Below are positions 41,906 through 48,570 of a stretch of 54,904 nt of DNA, one piece after another. A model generated the notes under the pieces. The model did not search any database. It worked only from the letters and a program-made list of their open reading frames with translations, and had not been told where the DNA came from. The stretch comes from a virus. Numbering within the stretch: position 1 is the first letter of the stretch; every line of letters starts with the position of its first letter. The stretch lies in the IMG/VR virus record IMGVR_UViG_3300037847_004215, positions 805-55,708 of that record; one strand, 5' to 3'. Position numbers and translations under genes: made by a program.

Positions 41906-41926
41906 ATAGTATACTATGGTTGTCAA
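41906..41926 (-). promoter_or_regulatory. Leftward TTGACA box with ATAGTATACTAT palindrome
   Basis: TTGACA (41926-41921 leftward) shares its AAxACTTGACAxC flank with the promoters at 35839 and 39198. Instead of a TAnnTTTG box 18 bases on, there is the perfect 12-bp palindrome ATAGTATACTAT at 41906-41917, as expected for an operator. It fires towards the gene ending at 41387. Confidence 0.55.
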
Positions 41927-41931
41927 GTTTT

Positions 41932-41955
41932 TACCCCCTTTGGGGGTAGTTTTTT
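41932..41955 (+). terminator. Hairpin followed by T-run
   Basis: TACCCCC pairs with GGGGGTA over a TTT loop, followed by GTTTTTT. Rightward terminator, or a leftward structure just upstream of the TTGACA box. Confidence 0.6.
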
Positions 41956-42022
41956 CTACCCTTTAGGGTAGGTTACAAATTTCAATTAGCCCCTATAATG
42001 TTTTTTTAACCCTTTAGGGTTA
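41956..42022. repeat. Two CCCTTTAGGG palindromes
   Basis: CTACCCTTTAGGGTAG at 41956-41971 and TAACCCTTTAGGGTTA at 42007-42022 are perfect 7-bp-arm palindromes, 36 bases apart, with the same core as the 14-bp repeat at 34660-34693. An operator or processing site family is likely. Confidence 0.65.
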
Positions 42023-42085
42023 TTACCCCTATTATATTTTTCAGTGTTAGCAAGGTTTGAGGCTCAGGGAAATGATGATTGTGAA

Positions 42086-42137
42086 AGGGTATTTAGATAC
42101 CCTAGGTTGGTGGTTTGTGGTTATACCTTTTAGGTAT
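42086..42137. repeat. Two further inverted repeats
   Basis: AGGGTAT/ATACCCT with loop TTAG at 42086-42103, and ATACCT/AGGTAT with loop TTT at 42123-42137. They vary one theme, AGG(G)TAT with its complement. Confidence 0.55.
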
Positions 42138-42202
42138 GGGGGTTATTGACTCGTTTCGCTGTCGAGCTCCGCCGAAGCTCTCAGACGGCGCATGGTATTA
42201 AA

Positions 42203-42238
42203 ATACTACGCATGGTCTTGGTAGTAGTATCTTTTTTT
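42203..42238 (+). terminator. Terminator-like hairpin with CGCATGGT direct repeats
   Basis: ATACTAC pairs with GTAGTAT over a 14-base loop, then CTTTTTTTG. CGCATGGT occurs at 42189-42196 and 42209-42216, exactly 20 bases apart, one copy inside the loop. Confidence 0.5.
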
Positions 42239-42271
42239 GCGGCTGCTAAGCATAAAAACCTAAAAATTTTA

Positions 42272-42287
42272 TAGGTATTTATACCTA
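42272..42287. repeat. TAGGTAT/ATACCTA inverted repeat
   Basis: TAGGTAT-TT-ATACCTA. The same heptamers, in opposite order, form the repeat at 27194-27210 beside the DnaA box. Single TAGGTAT copies follow at 42409-42415 and 42477-42483, each continuing with a T-run and ATAC. Confidence 0.55.
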
Positions 42288-42313
42288 AGGCAAGGGGTTG
42301 GGTTGCAATATCC

Positions 42314-42337
42314 GTTTCGGTCTATGACCGACAACGT
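42314..42337. other. Hairpin in the control region
   Basis: CGTTTCGGTC and GACCGACAACG pair around TAT with a single bulged base. Structural role unknown; it may be an RNA or DNA hairpin. Confidence 0.4.
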
Positions 42338-42492
42338 GTATAAACATATATAATCCCCAATTTCTGTATTTCTCAAAAAAATGCACAAATCTTCCAAGCA
42401 TTACCCACTAGGTATTTTATACTAGTCTCTGTAAGGCGCACTATTATTGGATTCTGTATCTATAAATGCAGGAGACTAGGTATTTATACTCA

Positions 42493-42523
42493 TTGATTTA
42501 ATCAAAAAAAAGCCGTAACTTTG
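42493..42523 (+). promoter_or_regulatory. Rightward promoter TTG-20-TAACTTTG
   Basis: TTG at 42493-42495 and TAACTTTG at 42516-42523 with 20 bases between them match the Bacteroidota -33/-7 promoter. It would start the rightward transcript towards the MKAKK genes, with a hairpin near the 5' end. Confidence 0.7.
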
Positions 42524-42534
42524 CTAAGTCATAA

Positions 42535-42560
42535 GGCGGTAGTCTTTAAGAGACACCGCC
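42535..42560 (+). other. 5' leader hairpin of the rightward transcript
   Basis: GGCGGT-A-GTCT pairs with AGAC-ACCGCC around TTAAG, starting about 10 bases after the promoter. Such a strong stem at a 5' end may stabilise the message or act in regulation. Confidence 0.55.
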
Positions 42561-42594
42561 AGCATCAAAAAGACACAAAAACAAAGTAAGCCGA

Positions 42595-42726
42595 ATGGCG
42601 GTGCGGTGTGTACATCCTAATCTGGAGATGATGCAAGCAATCCTTATTGTATTATTGGTTATCTTTGTTCCTATAACGGTCTTAAAACTAACTAGTTACA
42701 GATTTCGTGAAGGCAAAGAAGAGTAA
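42595..42726 (+). CDS. 43-residue single-pass membrane protein
   Basis: MAVRCVHPNLEMMQAILIVL, then LVIFVPITVLKLTSYRFREG and KEE. One membrane segment at about 14-32, Cys near the N terminus, basic tail. First frame behind the rightward promoter; overlaps the next gene by 20 bases. Internal Met12/13 are alternative starts. Confidence 0.45.
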   Translation: MAVRCVHPNLEMMQAILIVLLVIFVPITVLKLTSYRFREGKEE

Positions 42727-42940
42727 AACGTCAAAATATTACGCTAAAAATCCAGAGGCTGCGGAGAAACGCAGAAAGTGGCAGCGTAAGGAGAACAAGA
42801 AGAAAAGCAAGAAGAGATATCGTGCTTTCTTGAACAAAATCAGACGTAAGGCTGGTCGTTATGGAAAACGTGACGGTATGGATTACGACCACGGTGAAGG
42901 AAGATTTATAACAGCAAAACGCAACAGAAGTAAAAAATGA
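42707..42940 (+). CDS. Small basic MKAKK-family protein (GTG start)
   Basis: 77 residues from GTG, MKAKKSKTSKYYAKNPEAAE. More than 40% Lys plus Arg; ends FITAKRNRSKK, with a NKIRRKAGRYGKRDG helix. The GTG is chosen because it yields the MKAKK start shared with four other genes. Probably nucleic-acid binding. Overlaps the next gene (ATGATG). Confidence 0.6.
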   Translation: MKAKKSKTSKYYAKNPEAAEKRRKWQRKENKKKSKKRYRAFLNKIRRKAGRYGKRDGMDYDHGEGRFITAKRNRSKK

Positions 42941-43089
42941 TGAAGGCTAAAAAGAAAAAGAAAGGAATGTACAGCTATGCAGCTGGAGGCATGATGGAAA
43001 TGAAGGAGTACAAGATGGGCGGCAAAATCTATAAAGATGGAGGTCGTGCATTGTTTGAAGCCCTAAAAAAGAAGTTCGGTGAAGGCTAA
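42937..43089 (+). CDS. Small MKAKK-family protein with Gly/Met repeats
   Basis: 50 residues, MMKAKKKKKGMYSYAAGGMM and MGGKIYKDGGRALFEALKKK. The first Met (42937) overlaps the upstream TGA; the second (42940) restores the exact MKAKK start. 'AAGGMM ... GGKIYKDGG' repeats recur in small proteins near structural genes of marine phages. Confidence 0.55.
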   Translation: MMKAKKKKKGMYSYAAGGMMEMKEYKMGGKIYKDGGRALFEALKKKFGEG

Positions 43090-43240
43090 GAAGAAAAAAA
43101 TGAAAGTAAAAGCTCCCTCTGGATTTCACTGGATGTCCAAAGGGGGTCGCTACTCTCTCATGCCACACGAGGGAAAGTTCGTTCCTCATGAAGGAGCATC
43201 ACTAGAGGCAGAGTTCAAGGTTATTACCAAGCATAGTTAA
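43079..43240 (+). CDS. Small MKAKK-family protein (GTG start)
   Basis: 53 residues from GTG, MKAKKKKMKVKAPSGFHWMS, then KGGRYSLMPHEGKFVPHEGA and a Glu-rich end. ATG at 43100 would give a shorter form lacking the tag. The GTG lies within the codons of the gene upstream; the two overlap by 11 bases. Ends tail-to-tail with the regulator gene. Confidence 0.55.
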   Translation: MKAKKKKMKVKAPSGFHWMSKGGRYSLMPHEGKFVPHEGASLEAEFKVITKHS

Positions 43241-43671
43241 GCAGGTATATTAATCTGTTCTTCTCCCTCTATCTTACGGTAGTACTTCTGTACTAGCAGT
43301 CTGCCCTTTTGTGTAAGGGCATACCTAACACGATATTCAAACTTATTTTCTTTAAACATAGCCTCCTCGTAACTTGAGGGGGCTAATCTATTATAGTACT
43401 TATATAAGTATTCCTTTTGCTGTAAAGGATATATCAGTCGCTGTGCCAGTTTTAATTTATTGTAGAAGTAAGATTCTGAAATGTGGTCAATTGTAAAGAA
43501 CTCATAGTCGTATATAAATATGAGAAAGTTGAGTTCGGATTCCTTTACATCGTAATTTCCAACGATATCTCTGGTTGCTAGTCTTAAATACTTAAGGTAT
43601 CCCCTGCCTATCTTTTCTGAGTCTTTATACTTAAAGTCTCGAAACATACTCTTTCTTGAGCGCTTCGCCAT
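43237..43671 (-). CDS. Winged-helix (MarR/PadR-like) transcriptional regulator
   Basis: 144 residues from MAKRSRKSMFRDFKYKDSEK at 43671; a longer frame would extend through both promoter boxes. The core ELNFLIFIYDYEFFTIDHIS, then KLKLAQRLIYPLQQKEYLYK and the wing EYRVRYALTQKGRLLVQKYY, is a winged-helix pattern typical of small regulators. It is the only leftward gene in a rightward region and starts inside a divergent promoter, the usual layout for a repressor controlling itself and the neighbouring late gene. Confidence 0.65.
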   Translation of the reverse strand: MAKRSRKSMFRDFKYKDSEKIGRGYLKYLRLATRDIVGNYDVKESELNFLIFIYDYEFFTIDHISESYFYNKLKLAQRLIYPLQQKEYLYKYYNRLAPSSYEEAMFKENKFEYRVRYALTQKGRLLVQKYYRKIEGEEQINIPA

Positions 43672-43677
43672 TTTTAT

Positions 43678-43702
43678 TAAATTTGCATTGTATACAAAGT
43701 TA
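43678..43702. promoter_or_regulatory. Divergent overlapping promoters
   Basis: Rightward: TTG at 43656-43658, 19 bases, TAAATTTG at 43678-43685, serving the gene at 43708. Leftward: TAACTTTG at 43702-43695, serving the regulator at 43671. The two -7 boxes are nine bases apart, so they cannot be used at once. Confidence 0.65.
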
Positions 43703-43707
43703 AACAA

Positions 43708-44733
43708 ATGGCAACTCTTTCTGGAAATAAGGTCAAGGACACCTATCAGTCCCTACTCAAATTAGAAACTAACGGATTATCTTCAACGCCTAAAATTGTT
43801 GAGGATGGTGCTGGCGTAGATTCTGCACTTAAATTATCAACCACTTTCGTAGAAGTAAACGGAACTCTTAAGTTTACCACTGCGCCAAGTACAGACTCCT
43901 CAGAGCTTACCGCTCTTCTATTAGATGGAAGCAACAATATCGTAAAGCGTGAATTAGATGCTACGGCATTTTCTTCTGGGGCTGTCAATACTTTTCAGAC
44001 CATCGCGGTCTCTGGGCAAACAAGTGTTGTTGCGGATTCATCGACAGATACTCTAACTCTAGCTGAGGGCGCGGGTATAGACATTACTACAAATGCATCA
44101 ACGGATACTGTTACTATTGCAAACAGCTCTAGCGCATTCAAAACTATCTCTGTTTCTGGTCAAACAGATGTAGTAGCAGACGCTGTAGAAGATACCCTTA
44201 CATTGGCTGCTGGCACTGGTATTACCATTACTACAGCAGCATCAACTGATACCATCACGATTGCATCGTCTTCTGGTACTGGAACACCCATCATGGTTGT
44301 TAGACCTAGTGCAAACTATACACTAACTAGCTCTGCTGCAATTCCTAATACCGCTTCCGTAAGCAACACCAGCGATACAGGCACTTATTCTATCAACAAC
44401 CCATCTAGTAGCGAACTAGAATTAATTGCCAACAAAGGCGTTAAAGTAGCTCAAGATGGTGTTATAAGGATTGATGTAGATTTTATCCTAGAGACAACAA
44501 GTGCAAATACAGATGTAGAAATAAGTATTATTAGAGAACGTCCAGAAGGTGCTTCAGAAACTGTCCTTCAGCAGGTTGAGCGTAGAATGGCTAACGCTGC
44601 GAATGTGGTTGTTGGATTTTCTTTGTACGCTGCCGCAATAGTAGACGATGTTTACCTTTATAAGATTCACCGTTCTGCTGGTGCAGGGAGTTTAAAAGCA
44701 GCAAGTTCTTTTACCGTTACAAAGCTTTCATAA
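43708..44733 (+). CDS. Phage fibre-type protein with 48-residue tandem repeat
   Basis: 341 residues. Two copies of one repeat, at about 96-138 and 144-186 (FQTIAVSGQTSVVADSSTDT against FKTISVSGQTDVVADAVEDT, each followed by TLTLA-x-G-x-GI-x-IT), indicate a beta-helical or Ig-like shaft. A globular C-terminal part (residues 195-341) includes ITIASSSGTGTPIMVVRPSA and RRMANAANVVVGFSLYAAAI. Likely part of a fibre or spike at the virion surface. Confidence 0.65.
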   Translation: MATLSGNKVKDTYQSLLKLETNGLSSTPKIVEDGAGVDSALKLSTTFVEVNGTLKFTTAPSTDSSELTALLLDGSNNIVKRELDATAFSSGAVNTFQTIAVSGQTSVVADSSTDTLTLAEGAGIDITTNASTDTVTIANSSSAFKTISVSGQTDVVADAVEDTLTLAAGTGITITTAASTDTITIASSSGTGTPIMVVRPSANYTLTSSAAIPNTASVSNTSDTGTYSINNPSSSELELIANKGVKVAQDGVIRIDVDFILETTSANTDVEISIIRERPEGASETVLQQVERRMANAANVVVGFSLYAAAIVDDVYLYKIHRSAGAGSLKAASSFTVTKLS

Positions 44734-45068
44734 TGACTGAAAAGCAAAAAGACTGTATTATTGAAATCCAAGAATTAATGATTGCAATAAATACAATCGT
44801 AAAAAAACACGGGCTTGAAGATGAGTTCATCGCGTGTTTGGCTATAGGCTTTTTAGACTTGAGTTCTCAATATACTGACGAATACGGCGATGAACGAGCT
44901 AACATGAATTTGCTTTCTTCGTTTGCAGTTTCAGATGAAGAAGAATTAGACGACTTACTTTCTTATTGCGTTGAAGCATACAGAATGCAAGAGGAAGAAA
45001 AAGATGTAGATACATCTAGCATAGATTATTGGATAAACTTTGGAAGAAGAGACGGCGATATAAATTAG
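44733..45068 (+). CDS. 111-residue acidic protein, function unknown
   Basis: MTEKQKDCIIEIQELMIAIN, helical, then acidic (AVSDEEELDDLLSYCVEAYR). Starts by TAATG overlap with the fibre gene. No family recognised; small acidic proteins here could be chaperones for fibre assembly. Confidence 0.55.
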   Translation: MTEKQKDCIIEIQELMIAINTIVKKHGLEDEFIACLAIGFLDLSSQYTDEYGDERANMNLLSSFAVSDEEELDDLLSYCVEAYRMQEEEKDVDTSSIDYWINFGRRDGDIN

Positions 45069-45091
45069 TCTCTTAATATAATTTAATTAAA

Positions 45092-45322
45092 ATGATTAGA
45101 AAGATTGTTATCGGGCGAGACCCGAAAGACGCTATGGCATACTATGTGGGTATGCGCGCTGGTGCAGGAAAGGTAGTCGCAATCGTTGAAGACGATTCAT
45201 ACCTACATAAATTCTCTAAAAAAAGATATCTCATTTACATTGAAAACGAGGAAGGCACAATGGTCTGGAAGGCTATTGATGATATGCCTTGTATTCTAGA
45301 GTACGACCTTAAATTCGATTGA
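45092..45322 (+). CDS. 76-residue conserved phage-type protein
   Basis: MIRKIVIGRDPKDAMAYYVG, then MRAGAGKVVAIVEDDSYL and VWKAIDDMPCILEYDLKF. The IVIGRDPKDAMAYYVG start recurs in small phage proteins next to co-chaperonin and terminase genes. Predicted alpha-beta. Function unknown. The next gene starts 1 base after its stop. Confidence 0.6.
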   Translation: MIRKIVIGRDPKDAMAYYVGMRAGAGKVVAIVEDDSYLHKFSKKRYLIYIENEEGTMVWKAIDDMPCILEYDLKFD

Positions 45323-45323
45323 T

Positions 45324-45902
45324 ATGAAACCTGTTAGAGATTTTATCGTAAGGATACCCAAAAAGTTTAAAGACGAGGTTTCATTCAACGGAACGAAATT
45401 GAAACTTGTGAACAAGTTCAATGAATTTGAACATAGGGTAAACTATGCAGAAATTTTAGGCTGTCCTAAAAGTTGCCCAGTAGATAGCTGTGACGGGGCT
45501 GTTCTGTACTTTCACCACCACGTTGTAATGGAACAAAGATATGATATTGGTGAAGACTTGTATATGGTTACTTATGACCCAGACGCTGGATATGGAAACC
45601 ACGCTATCGCAATCGAAGACGAAGCTGGTAATATTACTATGCTTGGGGATTGGTGTTTTGTTGCACCCCCACCTCCTGCGGAAGAAGAAACAACTGATTC
45701 TGGCATCGTTCTTAGCATCAAAGAAAAACCAGAACTGGAAGGAGAACTATTGCATATGCCCGAAGGCGCAGAGTGGATTGGAGCGAAGTCTGGTGATATG
45801 GTGGGCTACCGAAAAAATTCAGAATATGAAATGGAACTTCTGGACGGAAGCAAGGTATACAGAATGAGACTATCAGAAATAGTGTATGCCAAAGAAGCGT
45901 AA
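45324..45902 (+). CDS. GroES-like co-chaperonin (gp31 type)
   Basis: 192 residues. The start VRDFIVRIPKKFKDEVSFNG and the C-terminal barrel (GAKSGDMVGYRKNSEYEMEL, then KVYRMRLSEIVY) fit GroES-like proteins; a middle segment (VLYFHHHVVMEQRYDIGEDL, then HAIAIEDEAGNITMLGDWCF) looks like the mobile-loop and turret region seen in phage relatives. Four early cysteines (CPKSCPVDSC) are unusual. It would replace host GroES to fold the large capsid protein. Lies just upstream of the terminase. Confidence 0.65.
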   Translation: MKPVRDFIVRIPKKFKDEVSFNGTKLKLVNKFNEFEHRVNYAEILGCPKSCPVDSCDGAVLYFHHHVVMEQRYDIGEDLYMVTYDPDAGYGNHAIAIEDEAGNITMLGDWCFVAPPPPAEEETTDSGIVLSIKEKPELEGELLHMPEGAEWIGAKSGDMVGYRKNSEYEMELLDGSKVYRMRLSEIVYAKEA

Positions 45903-46179
45903 ATTTACAACGATAGAAGCATCAACTAGATTGCTTTCTTCTATGGAAGTAGCAATCAACAATATGATTGATGAAATCAGAAAGCCTGTAGATGCAGAGC
46001 TTTCTGGCTCTCAGCGAAAAGCTGAACTACAGAGTATTAAGCAAACAGCAACGGATGCGAAAGAACTACTCATCGAGTACCAGCGACTCGAGCAAATGGT
46101 CAGAGAACTCAAAGAGACTGGCGGAATCGAAGAAGACAAAGACTACTCTGGGGGATTCGCAGAGCGATTCTCAAAGTAG
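45886..46179 (+). CDS. Small coiled-coil protein, candidate terminase small subunit
   Basis: 97 residues, MPKKRKFTTIEASTRLLSSM; helical, with a coiled coil (LLIEYQRLEQMVRELKETGG). Small, basic at the N terminus and directly upstream of the large terminase, as small terminase subunits usually are. No helix-turn-helix is obvious, so the call is by position. Overlaps the GroES-like gene by 17 bases. Confidence 0.4.
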   Translation: MPKKRKFTTIEASTRLLSSMEVAINNMIDEIRKPVDAELSGSQRKAELQSIKQTATDAKELLIEYQRLEQMVRELKETGGIEEDKDYSGGFAERFSK

Positions 46180-46195
46180 TCAAGTCTTCATCTAT

Positions 46196-46212
46196 TGGGA
46201 TTATTAATCCCA
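46196..46212. terminator. Bidirectional hairpin
   Basis: TGGGATTA and TAATCCCA form a perfect 8-bp stem with a single-base centre at the end of the rightward gene and across the end of the antisense lipoprotein gene. No T-run on the right; may act in both directions. Confidence 0.45.
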
Positions 46213-46341
46213 GTAAGCATGGGAGTGTATAGCGGTGATTTCACAATTGTGTTTTGGGCAAGATGAATGAACTGCTACACTTTCGCTACTAGCGCAAGAG
46301 GCTAGTATAAGAAACCCAGCTAATAAGAAAATCTTTTTCAT
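46204..46341 (-). CDS. Hidden 45-residue lipoprotein, antisense
   Basis: MKKIFLLAGFLILASCASSE, then SVAVHSSCPKHNCEITAIHS and HAYWD. A textbook lipoprotein signal: two Lys, a hydrophobic stretch, lipobox LASC with Cys at 16. Further Cys at 28 and 33 could form a disulphide; His-rich. It lies opposite the surrounding genes in a 207-base gap that would otherwise be empty. Phage lipoproteins of this kind often block superinfection at the receptor, but function here is inferred. No perfect TAnnTTTG box upstream (TATATTTA at about 46364-46371). Confidence 0.6.
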   Translation of the reverse strand: MKKIFLLAGFLILASCASSESVAVHSSCPKHNCEITAIHSHAYWD

Positions 46342-46386
46342 AAGCTGGAATGTTAATTTAATGTAAATATAGTAAAATATAATGAA

Positions 46387-48516
46387 ATGGCGGGTCTTAA
46401 AAAGGTTGAAGGATACGATAACTACGTTGTCAATATATGTCCCAACGATTCAGACGGCGAGATTACCACAATTGGCGGGATTGATATTCAGCTTCCCAAA
46501 GCTCCGAAAGACAAAGAAATCCTCAACCATGGAAGGGAGTTGGATGTGCAAATGTGGAAACGACTTCCTGTGCCAGAAGAATTGCGTAGGATTCGCAGTA
46601 TGGATGAGTGGTACGAAATGCCCGCGGAGTTCAAGAAGCGTTTTTCTCCGTACATCGAACAAGAGTTTAAGCGCAGGCGCGAAGGTGTTTGGTTTTTCAA
46701 TAATGGTGAGCGTGTCTACATTACAGGGAGACACTATATGATGTTACAATGGAGCAAGATGGATATTGGCTATGCCGATTATCTTGAGTTCCAAAGAAGA
46801 CTGTTTCTACATTTTGCCGCCTGTGAAGCCGACCCTCGCTCTATGGGTCAGATGTATACTAAGTGTAGACGTTCTGGATATACTAATATGTCTTCAGCTA
46901 TTCTTGTTGATGAAGGCACACAAGTAAAAGACAAGCTACTAGGTATACAGTCTAAAACTGGTAAAGACGCACAGGAGAATATATTTATGAAAAAAGTAGT
47001 TCCTATGTTTAAGAGCTATCCTTTTTTCTTTAAGCCCATTCAAGACGGTACGACTAACCCTCGTATGGAATTAGCTTTTCGTGAGCCGTCTAAACGTATC
47101 ACGAAAAACAATAAAACATCAACTAAAGGTGAAGCACTTAACACAATTATTAACTGGAAGAACACTACCAATAATGCCTATGATGGAGAAAAGCTCCACA
47201 TCATGTATTTGGATGAGGCGGGCAAATGGGAAAAACCTACTGATATACGAGAAGCGTGGCGCATTGAGCGAACCTGTCTTATTGTTGGTAGAAGGATTAT
47301 AGGAAAAGCTCTGGTGGGTTCTACCGTAAACCCAATGGATAAAGGTGGAAAACAATACAAAGAAATATGGAGGGACTCCGACCCAGATGACCGAAACGCA
47401 AACGGAAGAACAAAGACTGGACTTTATAGATTTTTTGTACCAGCCTATGAAGCCCTCGAGGGATTCTTTGATGAATATGGGAATCCTATTATCGAAGACC
47501 CAGACCAGCCAGTTAAAACTATTGATGGAGACTTTGTGGATATCGGCGCAAAGACTTATCTCAAGAACGAAAGGGAAGCACTAAAGCATGATGCAAGAGA
47601 ACTGAATGAATACATACGTCAGTTTCCTTTTACAGTTGAAGAAGCAATGCGCGATAGCATTGAAGGGTCTACATTTAATATTGGAAAAATATACGAACAG
47701 GTAGAACATAATCAAGAGCTGTTTCCTAATCCTATAGTGCAAGGAAATTTTAGTTGGAAAGACGGTGTTAATGATAGCGAGGTTGTTTTTAGTCCAAACA
47801 AAACTGGTCGATGGCGTATAGGATGGATGCCGAAGCCAGAAAATAGAAATAAGTACATAACCAAGTACAATAAAAAACATCCAGCAAACGACCACATTGG
47901 TGTTGGAGGAGTCGATAGCTATGACTTAGATTCTACAACAGACAACAGGGGTTCTAAGGGAGCTTGTCATATGTACAATAAATTTAGCATGGCTGCTCCA
48001 GCCAATATGTTTGTAGCTGAATACGCCTCCAGACCGCCACTAGCCCGCATATTTTATGAAGATGTTCTTATGGCGGCAGTGTTTTACGGATACCCACTTT
48101 TAATAGAAAACAACAAATACGGAATCGTTAGATACTTCGAGTCTAGAGGATACGAAGAATATGTAATGAAGCGTCCCGAACATTTGAGGTCTCCGAATGC
48201 ATCTGGAAATGTAAAAACTAGGGGCATTCCATCTAACTCACAGGATGTAATCCAAGCCCATGCTCATGCTATTGAAGCATACATAGAAGAACACGTTGGA
48301 ATCAACAATGAAACTGGTGAAATGGGCAAGATGTATTTTGACAGAACACTTGAAGATTGGATAGGATATAAAATCGATAATCGTACTAAGTTTGACCTTA
48401 CTATTAGTTCTGGTTTAGCTCTACTTGCAGCACAAAAAGTAAAGGTTGAAAAGAAGGAAAGTTCATTTACTGAAAAGCAGTTTTTTAGAAGATACAACAA
48501 GGAGATAAGACGCTGA
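46387..48516 (+). CDS. Terminase large subunit (crAss-like)
   Basis: 709 residues. The N-terminal half has RVYITGRHYMMLQWSKMD, then QMYTKCRRSGYTNMSSA (the Walker A position, residues about 155-170, lacks GxGKT), then LGIQSKTGKDAQENIF. Walker B is LHIMYLDEAGKW with D276/E277. The C-terminal half has the nuclease region, with VGGVDSYDLDSTTD giving metal-binding acids. Motifs and order match the terminase of crAss-like phages, as I recall them. It packages DNA into the procapsid and pairs with the portal gene downstream. Confidence 0.85.
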   Translation: MAGLKKVEGYDNYVVNICPNDSDGEITTIGGIDIQLPKAPKDKEILNHGRELDVQMWKRLPVPEELRRIRSMDEWYEMPAEFKKRFSPYIEQEFKRRREGVWFFNNGERVYITGRHYMMLQWSKMDIGYADYLEFQRRLFLHFAACEADPRSMGQMYTKCRRSGYTNMSSAILVDEGTQVKDKLLGIQSKTGKDAQENIFMKKVVPMFKSYPFFFKPIQDGTTNPRMELAFREPSKRITKNNKTSTKGEALNTIINWKNTTNNAYDGEKLHIMYLDEAGKWEKPTDIREAWRIERTCLIVGRRIIGKALVGSTVNPMDKGGKQYKEIWRDSDPDDRNANGRTKTGLYRFFVPAYEALEGFFDEYGNPIIEDPDQPVKTIDGDFVDIGAKTYLKNEREALKHDARELNEYIRQFPFTVEEAMRDSIEGSTFNIGKIYEQVEHNQELFPNPIVQGNFSWKDGVNDSEVVFSPNKTGRWRIGWMPKPENRNKYITKYNKKHPANDHIGVGGVDSYDLDSTTDNRGSKGACHMYNKFSMAAPANMFVAEYASRPPLARIFYEDVLMAAVFYGYPLLIENNKYGIVRYFESRGYEEYVMKRPEHLRSPNASGNVKTRGIPSNSQDVIQAHAHAIEAYIEEHVGINNETGEMGKMYFDRTLEDWIGYKIDNRTKFDLTISSGLALLAAQKVKVEKKESSFTEKQFFRRYNKEIRR

Positions 48517-48544
48517 TTGGCAGTCCTTTAATTTCGTATATTTG
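48517..48544 (+). promoter_or_regulatory. Promoter TTG-17-TATATTTG before the portal gene
   Basis: TTG at 48517-48519 and TATATTTG at 48537-48544 with 17 bases between them match the Bacteroidota -33/-7 promoter. It lies between terminase and portal, 26 bases before the portal ATG. Confidence 0.75.
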
Positions 48545-48570
48545 CAAGGAAGTATTTTGCGAAAGGCTAT

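Larger units (their letters stand above)
41855..42594. other. Non-coding control region between leftward and rightward arms
   Basis: About 740 bases without a supported gene, holding a leftward TTGACA (41921-41926) beside a 12-bp palindrome, six or more small hairpins, TAGGTAT repeats, a rightward terminator, and a rightward TAnnTTTG promoter. Density of palindromes is far above that anywhere else in the window. It may combine early promoters, operators and perhaps a replication origin. A 25-codon frame at 42072-42149 crosses it and is not credited. Confidence 0.75.

Noticed and set aside
42072-42149. 25-codon frame MMIVKGYLDTLGWWFVVIPF in the control region
   Set aside because: It runs across two palindromes and has no leader signal or promoter of its own; more likely chance.
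41855-42594. CRISPR array
   Set aside because: The repeats are short palindromes with irregular spacing, not uniform direct repeats with equal spacers.
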